DNA of 64,000 bases from a virus. The translations under genes were made by a program, and so were the position numbers. The stretch spans positions 1 to 64,000 of the IMG/VR virus record IMGVR_UViG_3300008050_008966; one strand, written 5' to 3'. The notes under the pieces are model-generated. The model was given only the letters and a program-made list of their open reading frames with translations, had not been told where the DNA came from and did no database searches. Positions 55,901-61,092 of this stretch are shown here, one piece after another (position 1 is the first letter of the stretch; every line of letters begins with the position of its first letter).

Positions 55901-56092
55901 GAGGCCGGCCTTTTATTAGATATCCCAGAATTGCCATATTCAGATTCAACTCCTGGATCCGACGGCGGCAACGGCAACGGAGGTAACGGAGGTGGCAACG
56001 GAGGAGGTGGAGGTCACGGTAACGGAAATGGCGATCCCGCGGGTCAAGTGGGGTCTCAAACGTACACACCCCCGGCAGGCATAGGAGGTTAA
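46919..56092 (+). CDS. Giant tail protein (3057 residues) with LamG-like lectin domain
   Basis: The N-terminal part has a concanavalin/LamG-like domain at about 190-415: NTVEFWLKKNQW, GSWHHYALTTQN, TKFYVDGKLTS, GSIDEFRFWKTARNAKEIG. About 611-633 HIYKTKGTEKSFNNLMRAIGI resembles the P2 gpI-type tail domain, so this protein probably links the baseplate to receptor-binding parts. The rest holds long aromatic, Ser/Gly-rich beta regions, and the C-terminus ends in a Gly/Asn run. The start at 46919 has no strong ribosome site but follows the stop by nine bases. GC-rich patches lie near 52040-52300 and 53030-53220. Surface-sugar binding is inferred from the lectin fold. Confidence 0.7.
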   Translation: MDKDFKNIVVDPAAMAAAAKFFAKNSILSSSTTASFTKDIESGHFLEAYKQMEDRFVPQIDFSTASNFAKFGSATKYYEDAYIRIYNQYPYDGSQKEKVLWDLSSTYIDKYIFENVYPRTNGYITMGAVQTPSAGTHTTPGRVYNSTDKEYIFFKGGPNADPREDYKSEIVPGQSIKGLSKANVYNTASFRESNLKIDLYYGNTVEFWLKKNQWVDYHSDLTGSAHGTTEYIFDLWNSASVDSSGSGGNYGRFSIYINSAAKGTMYALVQSGSAAAKYWPPSLGGEGGFDTGLTDIADGSWHHYALTTQNSGTFNKTKFYVDGKLTSQNSASSAEISAVSGAYVATIGSQVRRAGLDSNGGLGWGKISGSIDEFRFWKTARNAKEIGRFYIDQINGGTNTDAANTKLGVYYKFNEGITQTSSADATVLDYSGRISNGAWTGYDSNTGRSTGSAIVISGKATKEFRDPIVYPLHPLVKSTLADLKIKGDMHDYTNSTSLINSLPSWIVEDDLTDGPGELHKLIQILSSYLDTLYLQIEALPTIKNIDYASSSAKPHFFNNRLLVDYGFDVDEILTDIDLFAYANTRDDDRLFEQKLYNIKNQIYKNIYNNLIHIYKTKGTEKSFNNLMRAIGIDQELVRLNMYGLGINWRAQTNTRMISSKSKCIDYYNNNSATVYGWSGSAPASNSYISGSNDVSSGIDKYAPITVESEIIFPKYLPLDSPHYKEYAYHTSSLFGMHSARSAATSPAASSATDMTWASGDSGSFQVFAIRKQLQVLDEDPEVYFMLTGSAFGAVTSSVFKNVYDNSKWNFAVRLKHKDYPQADFVSGSTEVVQATAELYGVQTIMDSIQNEFVITASFSSTAGNRLFAAPKRVYCGSHYTNFTGALLQRSDVFVSHLRFWETYLNNDVMRAHSKFDSSYGTDFPYRNTYLFEGKKTTGLAKSEMPRMSSLVLNWDFVQVTASDASGRFAVSDFSSGSNSLADYKLSNIVQRQHLARGDFFTADSSDVVERKYFPSSKLVPFDQINSSDMVNIVDFEEEIFTRESRPIEYFFSFEKSMYANISDEILNLFATIKDFHNLIGNPVNRYRKSYKEMEKIREVFFRRIGNTPDLDKFIRYYKWIDGSISDMLMNLAPATANFPNRVYTVIESHVLERNKIETKYPVLELNQPEPDSHIKAINELLYNWKHGHFPNSGLQADNCLYWKDRAERTGSVITSGDSAVDSQRQTIKRFANSVVSGSTYVLRKLTRPYRFAVDRSEDFKIDNIKLNFAKTELDRSNRTENIVLQNIEPYKDCNDDKALISKRKVDFQANVNGRFLKGRTVAPFTIFSSSVSTGYKSQLSTFGDEVAINDNHRDVYGAETQEPIQGPFSKIHVGGKKSRKVAPFTTTDRIEEYDLTVNSSNLTLSQRAHADAKSKYFLDEIAKRPVVIKNIKTSTSSLYLGNYTKEYQMVQTVGANTQKGWLKDNFANFTQTTPEVLNLTGNLNFNMYARTGSSLQSVTIADRFSGPGSPEAMSPGYLDPASNTFSVYNSINYRNITVRLPRTNIQRTGSSGVQPASQYQFRPFGGNPNQSLRTLRTTVPLNSLWRNFMAPGQGAGLDGRLTPQGSFDVTASIHKVNRNIIHRASSYIWSGVQIAINDYLFDNGFVQHAIPQSDRQYAWITASLSRSFAGPWINVNAYAGGYGGRLTAPLGYSTKKNDITFVSASDFGTFYSGFLGGRIFGTTTKFAAGAGATLLRTDFVGLNSNIYEPLTASTNLLGYPPGETGYKNAATSWRYKGTSPQGAVLTGLGAGDALLNGIILNRQGPYGWPSWKQIRGGNHPIMRDHRSTNTYSTIDREFPIASLYGTNKYIRGNTIANFTESVVTSKFRPIYMSVVANNYLQGLEPEGAEGIPPLTSQKDFKFTYGNSMGYFANEEIFPKITLTSGDYASMYDARRTPPEVYNSITKLYLPNKLKILSPVKGFNYLKMKEVVWPREKNTFLNRTRARNNYSESSGLGSNGYDRISHRTFWRDNLSDRLARTNGQALNSQGSIISIGPRYPRGCGTVRSEGAAGWLSVWPLDGRYTGSINTLTALGNQCTSGKGYSTINPGLGATHLELAASGNCGALYNGGLYRSNRFASVLWYNLNRFVTASCRYHGVDWNMGAFSGTHDTTWNGSSFPVFYPQLIQFTASSNIHWTTNIDSGRNPWYDSYEDYCADLSKIGKDYSIVPEFNISDYVPYYVSRSDWVASLPSDRLMIQGIQNSASVNKQFYDEYSHSDFLQNFDIVINDHSKLADIKKIDMVCYGLKKLLPYNGFYPVLRTLQMATLLSQSYGSKISGAGSTADEDGGVSSFPSLQEVQAMSAFVQPFFAPGIMYNTIKSGIAVDWPLFTGTPPKTTTGVAAAIVWKRNLSSSANFRLPFEALYDVQNMPIGSATSHAGEVPIYAVTNDPNVGAHFKWSGEKNNDLYIRAMNNFLAETVNLFIHKGELTSFTSRPMKEVNFSEGVTYAMSIDLEKSADFLMTEGASADSVVASDLFKGKLAASRSYGFQGTSHRGVIYGPPTRFFKVTASGAGGLYGVLAYDGWGYCEANDPAYAPYTPPYFYGKSTVNLSYKNTVDDTPTPSLATILNNITASYSNDLSNIPTGSHYTSSTSGAPWRTMISSSQPAIQSMMQISSSLNLFGRKNEMLQQVGPDGQLINMSDPEDPSSYERWVISTKFECPVLNFNHYTDDTKARGMWNGYGNIPNYSSEGISITLRETDPSVLFGAAHNITTGSLLEQLFKQGGSSNRKPVGQLPNDYEKSISECIVAIPFFAGGGGPDNNAIAQDFNCVYSEDDDKHFFRAAHSPQHAGDPGAEKPSLKNLREKMKKFVFPPKYDFENSETLLPPFVMYTFEFTHRFTRQELANIWQGVMPDISMKVVPETSTLSIPVEPGELMSEFWSKISDWNTSRTLVTDSLKQLRWMIFKVKQRAKNVYSNITADITDSPNPYEKTPDHDYSYNWPYDYCSLVELAKIEAGLLLDIPELPYSDSTPGSDGGNGNGGNGGGNGGGGGHGNGNGDPAGQVGSQTYTPPAGIGG
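55961..56032 (+). repeat. Glycine/asparagine-rich low-complexity tail
   Basis: Near-repeats of GGCAACGG / GGAGGTAACGGAGGT encode a run of Gly, Asn and His residues at the end of the giant tail protein. It probably forms a flexible linker or polyglycine-like end. The repeats are imperfect and short, so slippage-type length variation is likely. Confidence 0.7.
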
Positions 56093-56093
56093 A

Positions 56094-57158
56094 ATGGAAT
56101 TTTTTGATAGAAAACAAGAAGTATTCGATATCCAAATTACTCCGCTAGGCAAACGTTTGTTGCAGATGGGGCAATTTCAGCCAACATACTATGCATTCTA
56201 TGATCATGATATATTGTATGGATCCATATATGCCGGCCTTTCAGAGCAACAAAGCGATATAGAATCGCGAATACAAGCAACGCCGCGACTGAAACAGCAA
56301 GTTTATTTATATTCTGCCGAAGAGAAAATTAATAAAAATACAGCAGATACATATGGAGTTGATTTTGCTACGCTTAATGAGAATCTTTTTCAAAATCCAA
56401 GCTTAGAGGGGTATCAAAAATTAACTGAAGAATACGCACCTGAATCACTTGAAACAAAACAATATGAATTAGAAAAATTTGGCCCCCTGGGCGATATGGC
56501 TTATACAACCAATTATTCTCCTGCTTGGAATATTGATTTTTATGCAGCTCCATTAACTGGATCGATCGTAACGCTAACTGGAAGCTTCAACCAGAATATT
56601 CCACGCTTGCGCTGTGATGTACAATATAAAATACGAATTTTAGAATTATCTGATATCCCGGGATTTTTATCTGAAATGGAGGACGATCCCGACGCACTTG
56701 AAGAAATATCAGATGCCTTGATTGGTCATAATTATAATCTTTCTGAAGATGAGTTGAGCAGTTTTGCATCGCCAATAACAGAAGATGGCTCTTATCTGGT
56801 AACAATAGAAGATCAATTATTCTTAAAAGTATTAGAAAATAATACAGATTTTTTGAAGGACAACGTTGATATTGAAATATATCGACTTTTTGGTGATGGA
56901 GAAGAAAAAAGATTATATTTTTCCGCCGCAGGAGAAGATAGGTCAGAAGATCCAGAATTTGTAGATTATTATTTTGATATTATGGCAGATTCTGAAATTC
57001 CAGATACCTATTATTGCAGGGCAGTGAAGGAAGATAAGTTGGTGACAGCATATACAGATAAATTTATATTTGATTGTCAAGATTCAATGGTCGGAGATGC
57101 AACAGCACAACAAATTTATGATATTCCTGACAATGAAGACACGGAGCTTTGTGAATAA
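56094..57158 (+). CDS. Structural protein of unknown type following the giant tail gene
   Basis: 354 residues starting one base after the previous stop, with TAGGAGGTT as ribosome site. The start EFFDRKQEVFDIQITPLGKRLLQMGQFQPTYYAFYDHDILYG is of a kind I associate with tail proteins of large marine phages, without known function. A beta-rich centre and acidic C-terminus follow. It shares its stop/start with the next gene (TAATG) and must be part of the tail operon. Confidence 0.6.
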   Translation: MEFFDRKQEVFDIQITPLGKRLLQMGQFQPTYYAFYDHDILYGSIYAGLSEQQSDIESRIQATPRLKQQVYLYSAEEKINKNTADTYGVDFATLNENLFQNPSLEGYQKLTEEYAPESLETKQYELEKFGPLGDMAYTTNYSPAWNIDFYAAPLTGSIVTLTGSFNQNIPRLRCDVQYKIRILELSDIPGFLSEMEDDPDALEEISDALIGHNYNLSEDELSSFASPITEDGSYLVTIEDQLFLKVLENNTDFLKDNVDIEIYRLFGDGEEKRLYFSAAGEDRSEDPEFVDYYFDIMADSEIPDTYYCRAVKEDKLVTAYTDKFIFDCQDSMVGDATAQQIYDIPDNEDTELCE

Positions 57159-60100
57159 TGGCATTAAATGACCTCAAAACATTAGATGATTTTATTGAAT
57201 CTGGACTTCCAAAAGCAAAAATACACAGAATCTTGCTTGAGAACGGCTCATATCCTTCTGAACATTTTAAAAAGGATCCTCATTTCGACTTTCCGGAAGG
57301 CGAGGGCCAAGAATTTCTGTCTCCTTCCGTGGAAACAACAGATCAAAGTCTTAAAGTTTCTCTAACACTAACTCTGGATGGAGTCCTCAGAAAAGATCCA
57401 AAAGCATCTAATAAGCTTTTTTCTCTTTGGTTGGATAAGCTTGATCTGATGAGCATGATAAAAGTTTGTGTATATGAGATTGACAAATCGGTGTTTGAAG
57501 ATATTGCTTTTCAATATTCTTCCTTCAACTACGAAGGCCTTTACATCAATGATTTTTCTAAGTTTATGAAAGAACACACGAATAGCTGGGAATCAATCAA
57601 AGCAGCGCATGGAACTGAGATTAGTGTCTCAGCAGAGCTGGATAAATTTAATGCTGCCGAAGGCCGAGAAAGAGAAAAATATTTAAGTACCTTGGCCGAC
57701 GGAACAACCACATACAGCATACCAATTAATCTAGAGCCTTATGTATATGAAAATAAGAATCCTGAATATTTAGGATTTTTAGTTATAACCCGTATTGATA
57801 CACAGGCCATAATTGAACACATTGCTTCTACATTTAGTCAAAATACTGGCTTGGGTGAACTAGAATCGACTTTAGAAGAATTGGCCATGGAGGCTTCTTC
57901 AATGGGAATGATTTATGATGTTATTTTTCAAAATGGTGTATTGAATAATGATAGTTATTTGTTACAAAGAGTTGATAATGGTAAAATTTGGTTTGGTGAA
58001 TATCATGCAATGTCTGATGGAACATTGATGACTGGCGCCGAGCACGGAGATACATCCATTCCTGCTTCTGCTCGCGATCGCGATCTGAAAACTCTTATGC
58101 TTCCTAACATGAAAATTGTTGATTTAAGAGACGATGAAGAATTTGAAAAAGTTTTATTGGAAGATTTATATCAGCTCGATGATGTTTTCGATACTTTATC
58201 CAAGATACAGAAACAACCAAAAGTAGCAGATTCTAAAGTTGGAAATACACTAAAAGAATCTTATACATTTAGTTTTATGTCAAGATTGCCCGACGGCGGA
58301 GCAGGCTATTTTCTTGCAATCGATAAATCTAAAATATTATATAATAAATCTTTATTTCAAGCAATTGCTAAAAATGTGACACGTGCTATCAAGCTCATGC
58401 AACAATCCTTGGGATACGTATCTGATGATTTGAAGGCAATGACCAGAGAAATATCGACTTTATCAAAAATAATAGAAATTAATATTTTTCGAAAAAGAGT
58501 TAGCTTAAATGAAACGGGCCAGAATAAATTAGGGACGCGCCTAACAGATCAAAATAGTTATATAAATTTTGTTTTAGATGCAGATATAGGAAACTCTTAT
58601 GAAGATGCAGCTGCGGTTCTTGTAGCCAGATATTCAGAGCTTGGAGGATCTTTTAATGTAAAGAAAATAAATAATTTAAATTTTTCTAATGATGAGATTT
58701 TGGAAAAATCATTTTTGTTTTTGTCTTTTAGGGATCAATTTTTAGTTGGCAAACACGAGGGGCAATATCAATATTATATTGAACTGGTGATGGAAGATGG
58801 AATTAAAAAATATCTTCAACAAAAAATGAATAACCTATATTTTGGTCGCACATTGATAGATAATTATGTTAGCTTTATTAATAGTGGCATATCGGCTCCA
58901 GGAGTAGCAACTTATTACAATGATTCGACCGATCAGTTTAATACTGATTTAATTTCAAATGATTTTCCCCACGGCGGCCTTGGAACTGGCGTGGGCGCCC
59001 CCATTTTTGAATCCGGTCTCGATGCAATTATGTGGAGCATTGAATATTCTCTTCAACTTTTACTTGAAGTTTATAACTTATTTAGCCATGGCGCAACTCT
59101 CACCGGTTCCGGAGCATATACTAATGTTACTTTGTTCCAAAAACTAGCTAGCATTAGCAATCCAGTAAGTGGAAATTATCAAGGATTGCTCAAGTTTGCA
59201 AAAATTTATGATACTTTTATACATAAATTTCAAAAAATATCTGGCATAAATAAAGATATTCTAAACTTCACACAGGCAAAAATTGTTGACGGCAACATAG
59301 AAACGGTTTTTGATACGATTATGGCATCAGAAGGTTCTATATCTTCTCTGGACGAAACAAGTAAAAAGAATGTATATTCAAAAACTTTTTCTGGGATGCA
59401 TGATGGCATTAATTTGACTGAAAATTTACCACACATAGTTGATCTGGAAAGCTTTAACAAAACTGGATATGAATATATTTTTACCCCTGGCATGAGTCAA
59501 GACGGAATGGGAATTCGTGAACTAGGCTCTCAATCGTTTCATGATCGCGCAATATTTGAAATTGACAAATATTATGATCGCACCAGCTCTAGTTTTAACG
59601 AAGCCGGCGGAATATTTAACCTTTTTGATAATGCGCCAACATTTTTTACGCCTTTGTACACTTTGGTAGAAAATCGGCGATATCGAACCGATGTTAACGG
59701 ACAGGCGATTTTATATCCGTATGATCAAAAACACAATCTTTACAAAAAGATTGTCTTAGATTTAATAAGATTTTATGTTTCAAAAAATGCAGAAGTTGGA
59801 AATCAATCAAGTGTGGAAAACCTGAATCAAATAAAAAAACTATTAACCATTCTCTCTAATTATGGAGTTTTATTTTCGGAACACATACACAAGCAATTAG
59901 GATTTTTAAATGACCCGGTCGTTGAGCCAGAAAATATAGTTCAGCATCTCGGCACCTTTGGTGATTCTTCACAGGATGGAGATCCAAACCAGCAAACAAG
60001 TGGCACCGGACTGTCTGCAGTAGAGACTCCTGTTGAAACTGAGACAATACAAGAATATGTTAATGATGGAAATCCTGTTTCTTCTCCCTTCGGAGAACTT

Positions 60101-61051
60101 ATGCCACAAATTGGCTTTGATATTCTTCTTGCTGATGAGATAGATTCTTTGTTGTTTGGTATATTAAACGATGTTATATTGAAAGATAACAAAGGTTTGG
60201 ATCTTTATTCTACTTCGTTACCTCTGTTTCCAGAAGATATACCAAGTCTTTTGGCTTTTATGATGGCTCAAGGCCACGCAGGTACAAAATCGTTGTTTGT
60301 TGATTACCAAGTTTCATTTGATAATTATAAAGATATGCTAAAAAATAATGGCTTGCAAATCAATAAAGATGTTTTTAATGAATATTCTTTGAGTTTAGAA
60401 ACATTTGGCTGGTGGTGGCTCAACTATGCAAATGTTGTTGAGGTTAGATTTATAAAACGAATGGATAAATTTTTTAATCCTGTTTGGGAACGCCTAACAG
60501 CAAATGAATTTGCCAATGCATCTGGTGCTGGCAAAGCCATAATATGCAAACTTGAGAGATGGACACCAACGGCCGGCCGCCAGCTTGGTGTGAAAAATAA
60601 TAAATTTTTAGATTTGCCTGCCTTTGATCAATATTTCATCATTAATCCTGAAACGTTTGTTACTCCCGTTGTAATAGTTCCTAAGAAAAATAAAGATATT
60701 ACTGAATTTGTTGATATTATAAAGGGTGTCGGGAAAAGTACCACCAAGAAAGGCGGAGGCGGATCCCCTGGCAAGCTTGATATAATCAAGGATACGACTC
60801 TTGGAATTCCCGCTAGAACAATTAAAACATTAATAGGGACAACAACGGCCCAGGACCAACTTGGCGGCTTAAAAACCCAAGATCCGATTATAAAGTATGA
60901 TTTGGAAGTCATCAACGAAACAACAACTCAGGGGACTAGCCAGGGGACTAGCCAGGGAACGAGCCAAGGAACTGGCCAAGACACGTCTCAGCAGCTCGAC
61001 ATGAATATGGCAGGGAAGAAGCTGACCACCGGTCAGGGCGGCAAATATTAA
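57158..61051 (+). CDS. Large tail-associated protein with QGTS repeat
   Basis: 1297 residues, no recognised family. The N-terminus is mixed with SLTLTLDGVLRKDP; the central part is long, helical and lightly charged; the C-terminal 100 residues hold Lys/Gly-rich linkers (KKGGGGSPGKLD) and a short QGTS repeat. The position behind the giant tail gene makes a baseplate-associated role likely. The repeat is described separately. Its start overlaps the upstream stop. Confidence 0.6.
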   Translation: MALNDLKTLDDFIESGLPKAKIHRILLENGSYPSEHFKKDPHFDFPEGEGQEFLSPSVETTDQSLKVSLTLTLDGVLRKDPKASNKLFSLWLDKLDLMSMIKVCVYEIDKSVFEDIAFQYSSFNYEGLYINDFSKFMKEHTNSWESIKAAHGTEISVSAELDKFNAAEGREREKYLSTLADGTTTYSIPINLEPYVYENKNPEYLGFLVITRIDTQAIIEHIASTFSQNTGLGELESTLEELAMEASSMGMIYDVIFQNGVLNNDSYLLQRVDNGKIWFGEYHAMSDGTLMTGAEHGDTSIPASARDRDLKTLMLPNMKIVDLRDDEEFEKVLLEDLYQLDDVFDTLSKIQKQPKVADSKVGNTLKESYTFSFMSRLPDGGAGYFLAIDKSKILYNKSLFQAIAKNVTRAIKLMQQSLGYVSDDLKAMTREISTLSKIIEINIFRKRVSLNETGQNKLGTRLTDQNSYINFVLDADIGNSYEDAAAVLVARYSELGGSFNVKKINNLNFSNDEILEKSFLFLSFRDQFLVGKHEGQYQYYIELVMEDGIKKYLQQKMNNLYFGRTLIDNYVSFINSGISAPGVATYYNDSTDQFNTDLISNDFPHGGLGTGVGAPIFESGLDAIMWSIEYSLQLLLEVYNLFSHGATLTGSGAYTNVTLFQKLASISNPVSGNYQGLLKFAKIYDTFIHKFQKISGINKDILNFTQAKIVDGNIETVFDTIMASEGSISSLDETSKKNVYSKTFSGMHDGINLTENLPHIVDLESFNKTGYEYIFTPGMSQDGMGIRELGSQSFHDRAIFEIDKYYDRTSSSFNEAGGIFNLFDNAPTFFTPLYTLVENRRYRTDVNGQAILYPYDQKHNLYKKIVLDLIRFYVSKNAEVGNQSSVENLNQIKKLLTILSNYGVLFSEHIHKQLGFLNDPVVEPENIVQHLGTFGDSSQDGDPNQQTSGTGLSAVETPVETETIQEYVNDGNPVSSPFGELMPQIGFDILLADEIDSLLFGILNDVILKDNKGLDLYSTSLPLFPEDIPSLLAFMMAQGHAGTKSLFVDYQVSFDNYKDMLKNNGLQINKDVFNEYSLSLETFGWWWLNYANVVEVRFIKRMDKFFNPVWERLTANEFANASGAGKAIICKLERWTPTAGRQLGVKNNKFLDLPAFDQYFIINPETFVTPVVIVPKKNKDITEFVDIIKGVGKSTTKKGGGGSPGKLDIIKDTTLGIPARTIKTLIGTTTAQDQLGGLKTQDPIIKYDLEVINETTTQGTSQGTSQGTSQGTGQDTSQQLDMNMAGKKLTTGQGGKY
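60929..60988 (+). repeat. Five degenerate 12-bp repeats encoding QGTS
   Basis: Units of the form CAGGGGACTAGC, the first two identical and the third to fifth progressively diverged, encode QGTS-QGTS-QGTS-QGTG-QDTS. They look like a recent in-frame expansion of a flexible linker near the C-terminus. Not a CRISPR, because spacers are absent. Confidence 0.85.
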
Positions 61052-61092
61052 AATATGAAACAATTCTATATATTTATGATAAGGTATAATTA

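Noticed and set aside
60929-60988. Possible CRISPR-like array
   Set aside because: Units are contiguous, in frame and coding, with no spacers.
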